A stretch of DNA of 64,000 nucleotides from an uncultured SAR116 cluster alpha proteobacterium. Its GTDB lineage: Bacteria > Pseudomonadota > Alphaproteobacteria > Puniceispirillales > Marisalimonadaceae. The notes below the pieces were generated by a model that worked only from the letters and a program-made list of their open reading frames with translations, made no database searches and was not told the origin of the DNA. Of the stretch, positions 24,968 through 34,141 are shown piece by piece. How positions within the stretch are numbered: the stretch's first letter is position 1; the number at the start of each line of letters is the position of its first letter. The translations under genes were made by a program, and so were the position numbers. The stretch is taken from positions 1-64,000 of the forward strand of contig CACCZR010000002.1 of NCBI GenBank assembly GCA_902550555.1. The letters run 5' to 3'.

Positions 24968-25390
24968 TTATAGTTCTTTTAATAATTTCTTAAATATTTT
25001 TTTTGATTTTCCATAAAGTTTAACTTTTTTTATTTTTTCAAGATTACTTTTATCTCCACCAACAACTACAATTCCTATCATGCCCATAGCTTTATGTGGA
25101 GTACATTGATAGAGATATATACCAGGTTTTTTAAATTCATATTCTGCTTTTTTATTTATTTTAGTTTTAAACTTCTTTATACCTTTTGGCATTCCAATGA
25201 ATTCAACATTGTGACCTTTAGAAACATGTTTCCAAATAATTTTATCATTTAATTCAAGCTTAGCTACTTTTATAGAATAAACCATTTTCTCTTTGCCAAG
25301 TTTATTCAACATATCTATTTCAATAGTTTTTCCGTAACTAATTGATGAATAGAATAATATAAATATTATAAAAATTAATTTTTTAAACAT
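24968..25390 (-). CDS. pseudoazurin-type blue copper protein
   Basis: A 140-residue periplasmic cupredoxin with a signal peptide (IFIILFYSSISYG). Type 1 copper ligands are visible: His in KGHNVEFIG near residue 61, then Cys, His and Met in YQCTPHKAMGMIG near 94-106, the pseudoazurin arrangement. It carries electrons between periplasmic redox proteins, for example to nitrite reductases, cytochrome peroxidase or a terminal oxidase. AAGGAAGGT precedes the start. It is about 30 bases upstream of the VOC gene. Confidence 0.9.
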   Translation of the reverse strand: MFKKLIFIIFILFYSSISYGKTIEIDMLNKLGKEKMVYSIKVAKLELNDKIIWKHVSKGHNVEFIGMPKGIKKFKTKINKKAEYEFKKPGIYLYQCTPHKAMGMIGIVVVGGDKSNLEKIKKVKLYGKSKKIFKKLLKEL

Positions 25391-25434
25391 CGATATACCT
25401 TCCTTTTATGATATTATAATTAATTATTAAATGT

Positions 25435-26688
25435 TTAATTAAAAGACCTATAATTTTTTAGTAATGGATTTTTTTGCCCAAGTATTAAAAAAGAAAAAAT
25501 TAATAAAATAATTACAAAACACATACCAATCCTATGATCATCAAAAATAAGTATTAAAAAACCATAAGCTAAAGGACCTAAAAAACTTGTTATTTTTCCA
25601 GAAAAAATAGCAAAGCCAAAAAATTGACCACCTTTTTTTGAAGGGACTAGATCACTTATTAATACTCTACTTGAAGATTGAAGTGGACCAATAAAGAGAC
25701 CTAAAAAAAAACTTACTATCCAAAAATATATTTCATTTTTAATTAAAATTAAAAATATACCAAAAACAATCAAAGCTATTATACAACATTGTATCACTCT
25801 AAATGAAGAAATAATCCTATCATAAAAACCACCAATAATGGCACCTAGAGCAGCAGATAAGTTGATTAAAATTGCAAAATATAAAATTTCTTTTGTAGAG
25901 AAATCAAATACATTTGATGCATAAATACCTCCAAATGCAAATAATGTAGCCAGAGCATCAAAGTAAAATAGTCTTGATAAAAAGAACCTAAAAATCAATT
26001 TCTCATTAAATATAAATATGCAACCTTGTTTTATATACTGAAATGTACTTTTGTTTGTTTTATTTTTTTCAGGTTCAGAAGTAAAAATAAATAGTGGTAT
26101 TCCAAAAACCATCATCCATATTGAAATAAATAACATACACGCTCTTATATTTTCACCATTTTCTTTTGTTAAACCAAAGATCAATTTTTCAGGAAAAATA
26201 AATAAAACTAAACATAATAATAAAGATATAATTCCAGCTACATATCCAGCTCCCCAGGATAAACCAGATAAAATACCATAATTTTTTTTATTTGTTGAGT
26301 TTGATAAAAGTGAATTATATAAAACAAAAACAACTTCCATTGTAAAAATACTTATGCAAGAAAATATACTTGCAAATACTAAATATTCTAAACCAGGTTT
26401 TGCAAACCATAATAGCATGGTTGAAAACCCTCCTAGCATTGTAAGAAAGAATAATATTAATTTTCTTTTTCTTTTCTTGTCAGCATAACTTCCTAAAATT
26501 GGTCCCATAAATGCTGTCATTATTGCTGCAATTGCAATTATAACTCCCCATAAAAAGGATCCATTTTTAACAGCAATTTTTTCAACAAAATAAACTGAAA
26601 AAATAAAAGTGGTATGAATAGTTGTAATTGGTGATGTAGCCCAATCATACAAAATAAAGGCCAATGTTTTTTTATTTAAACTAACCAT
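25435..26688 (-). CDS. MFS transporter of the UMF1 (Atg22-like) family
   Basis: A 417-residue protein with 12 hydrophobic segments. The N-terminal LAFILYDWATSPITTIHTTF, the MGPILGSYADKKRKRK loop near residue 62, and FLLGLFIGPLQSSSR-like text (SFFLGLFIGPLQSSSRVLIS) near 338 are UMF1 hallmarks. Substrates of bacterial members are mostly unknown. Its start overlaps the azlD end by 8 bases, so it shares the azlCD transcript. Confidence 0.88.
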   Translation of the reverse strand: MVSLNKKTLAFILYDWATSPITTIHTTFIFSVYFVEKIAVKNGSFLWGVIIAIAAIMTAFMGPILGSYADKKRKRKLILFFLTMLGGFSTMLLWFAKPGLEYLVFASIFSCISIFTMEVVFVLYNSLLSNSTNKKNYGILSGLSWGAGYVAGIISLLLCLVLFIFPEKLIFGLTKENGENIRACMLFISIWMMVFGIPLFIFTSEPEKNKTNKSTFQYIKQGCIFIFNEKLIFRFFLSRLFYFDALATLFAFGGIYASNVFDFSTKEILYFAILINLSAALGAIIGGFYDRIISSFRVIQCCIIALIVFGIFLILIKNEIYFWIVSFFLGLFIGPLQSSSRVLISDLVPSKKGGQFFGFAIFSGKITSFLGPLAYGFLILIFDDHRIGMCFVIILLIFSFLILGQKNPLLKNYRSFN

Positions 26689-27007
26689 TAAAAAAGGGAA
26701 TATTAGTCAAAATTAAAAAAAACATCATTGTAAGTACAATTGTTATCATTACATTTTTAAATAAAATAGATATTAAAACTGCTAAAACACCACAAGCAAT
26801 TTCAAAACTAATTGAATTAATTATTTCACCACTTTTATCAAACATCAAAGCTTGAATAATGATTGGAGTTAATACTACTATTGGTATTAAATTTATCACT
26901 TTTGTATATAATGTCGAACCTTGAAAATTTATAACACCTGACATTGGAATAAATCTTATTAAAAAAGTAAGAAATCCACATAAAATTATTAAATACCAAA
27001 CATTCAT
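26681..27007 (-). CDS. azlD: branched-chain amino acid exporter small subunit
   Basis: A 108-residue protein with four hydrophobic segments and the AzlD pattern LTFLIRFIPMSG near residue 14 and VVLTPIIIQALMF near 46. It pairs with AzlC to export branched-chain amino acids or their analogues. It overlaps azlC by 4 bases (ATGA) and the downstream MFS gene by 8. Confidence 0.9.
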   Translation of the reverse strand: MNVWYLIILCGFLTFLIRFIPMSGVINFQGSTLYTKVINLIPIVVLTPIIIQALMFDKSGEIINSISFEIACGVLAVLISILFKNVMITIVLTMMFFLILTNIPFFNG

Positions 27008-27693
27008 TTTTTAATGTCCTTTTTAATAAGTGGAATAGAAATGGATATACTTAATAATGCAGACAAAATGATCCATAATTCAAAATTAAATTTATAAAAT
27101 ATAATAGCAAAGAAACCTGAAAATAAACATGCAATTATCTCATACTTTTTTTTAATCATAGGTGTAATGATTGCAATAAAGCTTAATGGAATAATAAAGG
27201 ATAAATTAATATTTTCTGGAATAAACTGTCCAAAAAATATCCCAAAAAATGTTGAAATTTGCCATGTTAAAAATAATGTTAAACCAGATCCAAGAAGATG
27301 ATAATGCATAAACTTTTTATTTTTTTTTGTAGCAAAGTATTTAATTGATATTGCGTAGGCTTCATCTGTCAGAAGATAAGATAATATTATTCTCCATTTT
27401 AAAGAGAGATTTTTTATATACTCATTAATTGATATCCCGTAAAGCAAGTGTCTCAAATTTATTGAAACAATAGAAGTAATTAGTGAAATAGGAGAGACAA
27501 ATAAATAAAACTGAGCAAAAACAATTTGGCTCGCACCAGCAAAAATAATTGAAGACATAAAAAAAGATTGTAATACTGATAAACCACTCTCGACAGCTAA
27601 AATGCCATAAATAAGCCCAAATGGAAATACACCTATTTGCAAAGGTAATTCTTGAATAATACCAGATTTAAAATGTTGTAATTTTGTTTCCAT
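27004..27693 (-). CDS. azlC: branched-chain amino acid exporter large subunit
   Basis: A 229-residue membrane protein with the AzlC features GVFPFGLIYGILAVESGLS near residue 22, FAGASQIVFAQFYLF near 52 and NLRHLLYGISINEY near 80. It forms the main transport subunit with AzlD. It is first in a leftward operon azlC-azlD-MFS and divergent from the SDR gene 52 bases away. Confidence 0.92.
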   Translation of the reverse strand: METKLQHFKSGIIQELPLQIGVFPFGLIYGILAVESGLSVLQSFFMSSIIFAGASQIVFAQFYLFVSPISLITSIVSINLRHLLYGISINEYIKNLSLKWRIILSYLLTDEAYAISIKYFATKKNKKFMHYHLLGSGLTLFLTWQISTFFGIFFGQFIPENINLSFIIPLSFIAIITPMIKKKYEIIACLFSGFFAIIFYKFNFELWIILSALLSISISIPLIKKDIKK

Positions 27694-27745
27694 TTATAAT
27701 AAAGATTAGTTTAAATTTTCTTACAAATAATTTATATATTAAAGT

Positions 27746-28432
27746 ATGTCTAATCTTAAAACTATTTTAATAACAGGTGCTAATAGAGGTATTGGATTAG
27801 AATTAGTTAGAGAGAGCTTAGCTAAAAAATTTTCTGTCATTGGAACTTTTAGGAATAGAGAAAATTCTCAAGCACTCTTTGAATTAAGCTCAAATGATAT
27901 GAAACTTTTTGAAATGGATGTTGTTGATGAAAAATCTATTTTAGACGTTTCTAAAAATATTCATAACCCTATTGATTATTTAATATGTAATGCGGGTATC
28001 AATAATGGTTATGGAAGTATTTTTGACCAAGACCATACTCATGAAAAAATGTTAGAAGTGTTAAACGTAAATGTAATTGGTTCTATTTTGACAGTTAAAC
28101 ATTTTAGTAAAATTTTAAACAAAGATGCAAAAATAATTTTAATTTCATCAATCATGGGAGTTCAAAATCATAGTGGATCCAGTGCTACAATCTACAGAGC
28201 ATCAAAAGCAGCGGTTAACAACATTATGATATCAATCTCAGAAGAATTTAAATCAAAAAAAATAACTGTGGCATCTTTTCATCCAGGTTGGGTTAGAACA
28301 GATATGGGAGGCCCTAACGCCACGCTATCCACTAAAGAAAGTGCTTCTTCATTAATTAAAAACTTTGAAAATTTAACATTTGAAAATACTGGAAAATTTT
28401 TTAATTATGATGGAACAACTATGAATTTTTAA
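27746..28432 (+). CDS. short-chain dehydrogenase/reductase
   Basis: A 228-residue SDR with the cofactor motif TGANRGIGLELV near residue 9, NAG in ICNAGINNG near 80, catalytic Ser in ILISSIMG near 135, and YRASKAAVN near 152 (YxxxK). The type is similar to C-factor/CsgA-like SDRs. It leads a plus-strand series with a DUF1330 protein, an alpha/beta hydrolase and a phosphoesterase. Substrate unknown. Confidence 0.9.
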   Translation: MSNLKTILITGANRGIGLELVRESLAKKFSVIGTFRNRENSQALFELSSNDMKLFEMDVVDEKSILDVSKNIHNPIDYLICNAGINNGYGSIFDQDHTHEKMLEVLNVNVIGSILTVKHFSKILNKDAKIILISSIMGVQNHSGSSATIYRASKAAVNNIMISISEEFKSKKITVASFHPGWVRTDMGGPNATLSTKESASSLIKNFENLTFENTGKFFNYDGTTMNF

Positions 28433-28444
28433 AAAGGAGAAAAT

Positions 28445-28735
28445 ATGCCAAAAGGTTATTTATTAAGCGCACATAGAAGTCCCGCAAACCCAGAGAAAAG
28501 AGAAGCTTATTTAAAATTAGCTGGGCCAGCAATAGAAAAAGCTGGTGGCAAAGTATTAGCAAGCACAAAAAATGTTAAAGCGTTTGAAAATGGCAGAGAA
28601 GAACAAACAGTCCTTGTAGAGTTTGAAAGTTTTGCCAAAGCTGTAGCTGCATACGAAAGTGACGATTACCAAAAAGCATTAAAAGCTCTAGATGGTGGAG
28701 CTGATAGAGATTTTAGATTGTTTGAAGGCGTTTAA
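28445..28735 (+). CDS. DUF1330 domain protein
   Basis: A 96-residue dimeric alpha/beta-barrel protein: GYLLSAHRSPANPEKREAYL, AGPAIEKAGGKVLAS and FENGREEQTVLVEFESF are typical of DUF1330. A strong AAAGGAG site precedes the ATG. Function of the family is unknown. Base composition is less AT-rich than its neighbours, with more Ala and Gly, which may reflect high expression. It lies 12 bases after the SDR gene. Confidence 0.9.
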   Translation: MPKGYLLSAHRSPANPEKREAYLKLAGPAIEKAGGKVLASTKNVKAFENGREEQTVLVEFESFAKAVAAYESDDYQKALKALDGGADRDFRLFEGV

Positions 28736-28739
28736 ATTA

Positions 28740-29585
28740 ATGGATGCAAATTCTAGTTTTTTTGAAATTGATCAAAATAAACTAAATTACACTATTGCTG
28801 GGAAAGGCTATCCAGTTTTACTGTTACATGGATGGCCCCAAACATCGTATATGTGGAGACATCTTTACCCATATTTAGTAAAAAATAATTTTTGTGTAAT
28901 TATGCCCGATGTCCCTGGACTGGGAAATTCTTTTTACCCAATTTCATATGATAAAAAAACAATAGCCTCTTATTTACAAAAACTTGTTCATGATCACCTA
29001 AATTTTGACCAAATATATATTGTTGGTCACGACTGGGGTGGGCCGATTGCATACTCTTATGCACGTACCAGTCATAATAAAGTTAAAAAAATAGTATTTA
29101 TAGATGTGTTAGTACCAGGTGATGGAACTTCTGATTTTTCTTCAAATAGATGGCATCATCAATTTCATAAAATTAACACTTTTCCTGAAAAACTTATTAA
29201 AGGAAGAGAAAAACTCTATTTAAAATATTTTTATGAAAATTGGAGTGGGAAAGAATTCACTATGGAAAAAGATGCTCAAGATAAGTACCTAAAAGCTTAC
29301 GCAAATGAAGAAATAATGAAATCAGGATTTGAATATTATAGAGCTTTACCTCAAGATATTGATGATAATATTGAATTTTTGAAAAAAGGTAAATTAGATA
29401 CACCTTTTCTTGGAATTGCAGGAAGAGATGGTTATGGAAGAGGAATTGAAATCATTCTGAATTCTTTAAAAAGAATAACCAATAATTTTGAAGGTTATGA
29501 AATCTCTAGTGGCGGTCATTGGGTTGCCGAGGAAGAGCCAGAGTTAACTTCTAAATATATTTTAGAGTTTTTCAACAAAAATTAA
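28740..29585 (+). CDS. alpha/beta hydrolase, epoxide hydrolase/haloacid dehalogenase type
   Basis: A 281-residue hydrolase from the ATG at 28740; the frame is open from 28692 but that start lies inside the DUF1330 gene. The oxyanion motif HGWPQTSYMWRH is near residue 30, the nucleophile elbow GHDWGG (Asp nucleophile) near 99, and the catalytic His in SGGHWVAEEEPE near 262. HGxP plus an Asp nucleophile is the pattern of epoxide hydrolases and fluoroacetate dehalogenases. It is 4 bases after the DUF1330 stop. Confidence 0.88.
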   Translation: MDANSSFFEIDQNKLNYTIAGKGYPVLLLHGWPQTSYMWRHLYPYLVKNNFCVIMPDVPGLGNSFYPISYDKKTIASYLQKLVHDHLNFDQIYIVGHDWGGPIAYSYARTSHNKVKKIVFIDVLVPGDGTSDFSSNRWHHQFHKINTFPEKLIKGREKLYLKYFYENWSGKEFTMEKDAQDKYLKAYANEEIMKSGFEYYRALPQDIDDNIEFLKKGKLDTPFLGIAGRDGYGRGIEIILNSLKRITNNFEGYEISSGGHWVAEEEPELTSKYILEFFNKN

Positions 29586-29593
29586 TATCCTTC

Positions 29594-30640
29594 ATGAGTT
29601 CATTCTTTTACAAAATATTTTACTATTTATTGCTATTTGTTGTTACTTATTTTCTATTTGTTTTTCCATCTGAAGTTATTGAATATTTAATATTGGATAG
29701 TGAAATTTTTAATTTTAAATCTCTAATATTAACCTTTTTTATAAATTTAATTATTTTAGTTTATTTTAAAACATTTTATACAAACAAATTGTTAAAATTA
29801 TTTGTTAATGAAGGAATTGGCATTGGGTTTATAAGTTTTAATATAACTACTTTATCACTTATTTTTTCTTTTTTAATGACGTCTCATTATTCTCAAATTG
29901 GTTATATTTCTATTTTTTTAATTATTTTTATTACTATTTATTCTTATTTAAATGGTAGAAAAGTAAAATTAAAGTTTATAAGATTAAATTCAGATTTATT
30001 TAAAACAAAATCTAAGGTTATCTTCATAAGTGATTTACACCTTGGAACAAATTCTATTCAACATTTAAATAAAATTTTTAATCTCATCACTAAAATTAAC
30101 TATGACTTTTTACTTATTGGAGGTGACTTGATTGACTCAAGTGAATTTAAATTATCTGATCTAGAAATTTTTAAAAATTTTAAAAAACCAATATTTTTTT
30201 GTACGGGAAATCATGATTATTATATTAAAGGATCAAAAGAAAAGTTAGATCAGTTATCAAACTATAATATAAATTATTTAAATAATTGCTCAAAATTAAT
30301 TAAACATTTTAATATTATTGGTATAAACGATAATCAAACTATTGGTGAACAGAAAAAGATTGTAAAAAGATATTTTAATAAAGATAAATTTAACATTTTC
30401 TTAACCCATAAACCTTCATTATATAAAATACTCGATTTCCCTGGATTAATGTTATCTGGGCATACACATAATGGCCAAATATTTCCATTTAATTTTATTG
30501 TTAAGATAAAGTTTCAACATATTTATGGTTTATTTAAAAAAACAAATACAGATTTATATGTTTCATCAGGTTCAGGTTGTTGGGGGCCAAGAATGAGATT
30601 AGGCTCTAATAATGAAATAGTTGTTTTAGAATTTAATTAA
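29594..30640 (+). CDS. membrane-anchored metallophosphoesterase (YaeI-like)
   Basis: A 348-residue protein. Residues 1-115 contain four hydrophobic segments; the calcineurin-like catalytic domain follows with FISDLHLGTNS near 150, LLIGGDLID near 177, FCTGNHDYY near 203 and LSGHTHNGQIFPF near 292, covering the dinuclear metal ligands. Close relatives (YaeI) hydrolyse phosphodiesters such as UDP-sugars or lipids in vitro. It converges with the next gene, overlapping by 8 bases. Confidence 0.9.
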   Translation: MSSFFYKIFYYLLLFVVTYFLFVFPSEVIEYLILDSEIFNFKSLILTFFINLIILVYFKTFYTNKLLKLFVNEGIGIGFISFNITTLSLIFSFLMTSHYSQIGYISIFLIIFITIYSYLNGRKVKLKFIRLNSDLFKTKSKVIFISDLHLGTNSIQHLNKIFNLITKINYDFLLIGGDLIDSSEFKLSDLEIFKNFKKPIFFCTGNHDYYIKGSKEKLDQLSNYNINYLNNCSKLIKHFNIIGINDNQTIGEQKKIVKRYFNKDKFNIFLTHKPSLYKILDFPGLMLSGHTHNGQIFPFNFIVKIKFQHIYGLFKKTNTDLYVSSGSGCWGPRMRLGSNNEIVVLEFN

Positions 30641-31598
30641 AATAATGTTTAATCAAAGATTTTGAACACTCTATACCTGACAAATATGCATCTTCGACTC
30701 TTTGACCATTACCATTATAGTGTTTATCTTGAGAAGGAGGACACCAATCACCAGCAATTCCAAATGGTATTTTTTTTGATATTTTACTCTCCTCTTGTGG
30801 GAAAGGTTTTTTAACTTTAGCATATCTCCATCTATGAATATTTTTATAAATTATATCTTGCATCTTAACTTGATAAATTTTAGTAAATTCTTGGACTATT
30901 TTATCTAAGGTAAATTCTTTTGTTTTGTCCAAATTTTCAAGTGAAAATTTCTCATTAGTATGTATTGTAAGACAATTATAATTTAATTGATTTTTAATTT
31001 TATTATTCTCAGAAACAATCCAGCTAAAAATACTTTTTTCATCTATATTAAATTTTTTTAAACTGAAATCTTTTATAGATAACATGACACACCAACATGG
31101 AAAATATTCAACTTTCTCTATTAGTTTGCAGATATTTTGGTCTAAGTTTTTTATTAATGAAGCAGTTTGAGATGAAGGTGCAGTAATAATTAAACCATCA
31201 CAAATAAATTTTTTGTTGTCAGTATATACAGTGAATTGATCATTATATTCCAACCTTTCAACAACAGTATCTTGATATATTGAAAGATTTTTTGAAAGCC
31301 AAAGTGAAAATTCTCTCATGTCAGGATTACCAATAAATTTATTTTTTTTTGAGTCTACCCAATTGACTAATACATTATCATTTACTGCACGATTGCAAAT
31401 TTTTTTAAACTCATTAGATTTTGCAGTAAAAAATTGTGCCCCATGATTAAATATAAAATCTTTACCTCTTCTTGTGCTAATTCTTCCACCAGGATATTTA
31501 CCCTTATCTAACACAGTTACGTTAAAATTTTTAGAACTCAAATAATTTGCTGCAGCTAATCCTGCAGTGCCACTTCCTATAATTATTATATTTTTCAT
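30633..31598 (-). CDS. renalase-like FAD-dependent oxidoreductase
   Basis: A 321-residue flavoprotein with the Rossmann motif IIIGSGTAGLAAANYLSSKN at the N-terminus, KGKYPGGRISTRRGKDFIFN near 38 and HGAQFFTAKSNEF near 55, the pattern of the renalase-like (COG3380) group. The C-terminal FAD contact is IAGDWCPPSQ near 287. The group oxidises or isomerises reduced nicotinamide derivatives, or acts as an amine oxidase relative. It is the last of a leftward series beginning at 35177, 4 bases after the TauE gene. Confidence 0.85.
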   Translation of the reverse strand: MKNIIIIGSGTAGLAAANYLSSKNFNVTVLDKGKYPGGRISTRRGKDFIFNHGAQFFTAKSNEFKKICNRAVNDNVLVNWVDSKKNKFIGNPDMREFSLWLSKNLSIYQDTVVERLEYNDQFTVYTDNKKFICDGLIITAPSSQTASLIKNLDQNICKLIEKVEYFPCWCVMLSIKDFSLKKFNIDEKSIFSWIVSENNKIKNQLNYNCLTIHTNEKFSLENLDKTKEFTLDKIVQEFTKIYQVKMQDIIYKNIHRWRYAKVKKPFPQEESKISKKIPFGIAGDWCPPSQDKHYNGNGQRVEDAYLSGIECSKSLIKHYFN

Positions 31599-31602
31599 AA
31601 CT

Positions 31603-32337
31603 TTAAAATAACAGTCTTATTGCAAGTGAAAATAAAACAATATCAAAAATAATTTTAAATGTTTTTTCGTTCATCTTAAACAATAATACCTGACCTGTCT
31701 TACTACCTAATATTGTACTAGGTATCATTAATAAAATTATTATTAAATATTCAAAAAAGTTAAACCCAATTAACATAAATCCAATTATTTTAATTAAGTT
31801 TCCTATTAAACCAAAAAAACCTAGAGTACCTACTATTTCTTCTTTTTTTGTTAAATTATTTTTAATTATGACAGCTAAAATTGGAGCTATTACACCAACC
31901 AACATATTCATTATACCAGTAAAAAAACCTAAAAAATAATAAAAGTTTTTTGAAATAGTTATTTGTTTATTTTTTTTTATATACTGAATTAGCATAGTCA
32001 AAATTATGAAAACCCCAATCAAAAATTTTATTTTTTGTGTATCTAAATTTTTGAAAATTATTAACCCAACAAAAACACCTAATGGTAAAAAAATACAAAA
32101 AGGTAATATAAGCTTCCAAACCAAATATTTTCTAAATAAAAATGCTCTTGTAATATTTGATGTTAATTGAACCGTACCATGAATTGGTATTGCCACTAAT
32201 GGATTAATAAACTGAAGCATATAAGCTAATAAAATTGTTCCCCCACCAGCGCCTGCAATGTATGTAATCATGGCGGTAAAATAACTAACAATAACTATCG
32301 AAATGGTAATTGTATAATTATCAAGTACGACTTCCAT
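31603..32337 (-). CDS. TauE/SafE family permease
   Basis: A 244-residue membrane protein with about eight hydrophobic segments and the repeat motif AGAGGGTILLAYMLQFINPL near residue 28, followed by AIPIHGTVQLTSNI; the second repeat starts near IMNMLVGVIAPIL. TauE/SafE proteins export sulfite, sulfoacetate and other small organic anions. Its start lies 17 bases inside the dehydroshikimate dehydratase gene, so it may move a substrate or by-product of that pathway. Confidence 0.88.
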   Translation of the reverse strand: MEVVLDNYTITISIVIVSYFTAMITYIAGAGGGTILLAYMLQFINPLVAIPIHGTVQLTSNITRAFLFRKYLVWKLILPFCIFLPLGVFVGLIIFKNLDTQKIKFLIGVFIILTMLIQYIKKNKQITISKNFYYFLGFFTGIMNMLVGVIAPILAVIIKNNLTKKEEIVGTLGFFGLIGNLIKIIGFMLIGFNFFEYLIIILLMIPSTILGSKTGQVLLFKMNEKTFKIIFDIVLFSLAIRLLF

Positions 32338-34141
32338 GAATTAATTTCTTTTGAGCTGATATTCTAAAAATTGCATTATTTGCACCATATCCTTCATAAC
32401 CATGATTTCTCTGAACAAATTCAAAAAAGAATGAATTATTTATTAATGTTGTATATATTTGAAAAAAATAACCCTCATTATCCTCGTCGTAGAGTATGTT
32501 ATTTTTTTTTATTTTTTCTAATATACTTGTCTCTAAACCAAACTTTGCATCAATGTCATCGTAATAATTATCAGATATTTTTAAAGTCTCCAGACCTAAA
32601 TCCTGAATTTGTTTTGATAATTCAAATATATCATCTGTTCTTAAAGCTATGTGTTGAATGTTTGATATATATTTTTTTGGCCTTAGCTGACCAGTCAAAG
32701 TTTCGTCATTTTCAGCCGAGTTAATAACTATCTTAAATGTCTTCGATTTATTTTCAATTACATGACTTTTTGTAATTCCACTTGGATCAATAATATCTGT
32801 ATTAGAAGTTTTTTTACATTCAAACAAAGATTTATAAAATAGTACAGATGATAACAAAGTAGAATGTTCAACTGATATAGCTATATGATCAAACTCTAAA
32901 TTTAAATTTTGATTTTTTTGATCTATAAAATTAAAATCACTTTGCCAATTTTTATTATTATTATTATTATCAATTAAAAAAATGTATTGCCCATTATCTT
33001 CAATTAAGTTCATTTTGAATTCATTATTAAGATAATAATTTTTGACATTCTTTACTTTCAACGCCTCACACCTTTTGAGAGTCGATTGAACATTATCTAC
33101 TACAAGGCCAAATGCATAAGGGTTGAATTTTCCATTTTTTTCGTTTGAAGCTATTTCTGCATTAATTATAAATTTTACATTTCCAAATACATATAAAATA
33201 ATATTCTTTGTTTTGTGATGTCCCACTTTAACAAAACCTAAACTATTAAATAATGCTTGAATGATATCTAGATCTTCTTTTTTAACAGAAAACTCTAAAA
33301 ATTCTATTTTTTCAATTTTTGTTCTTTCAACAATTTCATTTTTTTTTGTCAAATTAATAAGTGATCTATAGCCATCCTTTGCTATTACGTCTCTATTATC
33401 TTTTCTAAATTGATCATTAAAAATTTCTAATGAAATCCAATTATCATATCCTGTATTATAAAGATTTTGCATAAAACCCAGCACATTAAGATCTCCTTGC
33501 CCAGGCATGTTTCGGAAATGTCTACTCCAAAATAGTAAATCCATATTGTATTTCGGTGCATCAGCAATTTGGACTATAAATATTTTTTCCTTTGGAATTG
33601 AAGCTATTGAATCAAGATTTACATCTCTAGATAAAGTATGAAAAGAATCTAAAATTATACCAACATTATTATGATTAGTTCTTCTTACAATTTCCCAAGC
33701 GTCTCTATGGTCTGATATATATTTGCCCCAAGCTAAAGCTTCATAACCTATAAAAATATTTTGATTTTTTGCTATTTCACCTAACTCATTAAAATCATCA
33801 GCGGCTCTGTCAATTCCACCTACAGCCAAATTAGATGTATTTGAACATACTAAAATAGTTTTCGCTCCTAGCTCATTCATAATATCAAATTTCTTTTTTG
33901 CTCTATCAAACGCTCTAGATCTATATGGTTCAGGCATGCCCTCAAAATCTCTGAATGGTTGAAATAAAGAAATTTGCAAACCATAATCACTAACTATTTT
34001 TTTAATTTCTTTTGGTTTCAAATCATGAACTAAAAAGTCATTTTCAAAAATCTCAACACCTTCAAAACCCATATTTGATATAGACTTCAATTTTTGCTCT
34101 AAAGATCCATTAATAGAAACTGTTGCTATAGATGTTTTAAT
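32321..34141 (-). CDS. 3-dehydroshikimate dehydratase fused to HPPD-like VOC domain (QuiC type)
   Basis: A 606-residue bifunctional-type protein if it starts at the ATT codon at 34139-34141. Residues 1-280 are a sugar-phosphate isomerase/epimerase barrel (GFEGVEIFENDFLVHDL, IGYEALAWGKYISDH, GIILDSFHTLSRD, MPGQGDLNVL), the 3-dehydroshikimate dehydratase module. Residues about 290-600 hold two VOC modules resembling 4-hydroxyphenylpyruvate dioxygenase (FDHIAISVEHS, ALRTDDIFELSKQI, FEFVQRNHGYEGYGANN). The product, protocatechuate, feeds PcaGH. In-frame codons between 34141 and 34090 encode KTSIATVSINGSLEQ, which fits the normal N-terminus of this family, yet no ATG, GTG or TTG is available before the TTG at 34090. 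The next upstream codons are AAA and a stop TAA. Confidence 0.88.
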   Translation of the reverse strand: MKTSIATVSINGSLEQKLKSISNMGFEGVEIFENDFLVHDLKPKEIKKIVSDYGLQISLFQPFRDFEGMPEPYRSRAFDRAKKKFDIMNELGAKTILVCSNTSNLAVGGIDRAADDFNELGEIAKNQNIFIGYEALAWGKYISDHRDAWEIVRRTNHNNVGIILDSFHTLSRDVNLDSIASIPKEKIFIVQIADAPKYNMDLLFWSRHFRNMPGQGDLNVLGFMQNLYNTGYDNWISLEIFNDQFRKDNRDVIAKDGYRSLINLTKKNEIVERTKIEKIEFLEFSVKKEDLDIIQALFNSLGFVKVGHHKTKNIILYVFGNVKFIINAEIASNEKNGKFNPYAFGLVVDNVQSTLKRCEALKVKNVKNYYLNNEFKMNLIEDNGQYIFLIDNNNNNKNWQSDFNFIDQKNQNLNLEFDHIAISVEHSTLLSSVLFYKSLFECKKTSNTDIIDPSGITKSHVIENKSKTFKIVINSAENDETLTGQLRPKKYISNIQHIALRTDDIFELSKQIQDLGLETLKISDNYYDDIDAKFGLETSILEKIKKNNILYDEDNEGYFFQIYTTLINNSFFFEFVQRNHGYEGYGANNAIFRISAQKKLIHGSRT

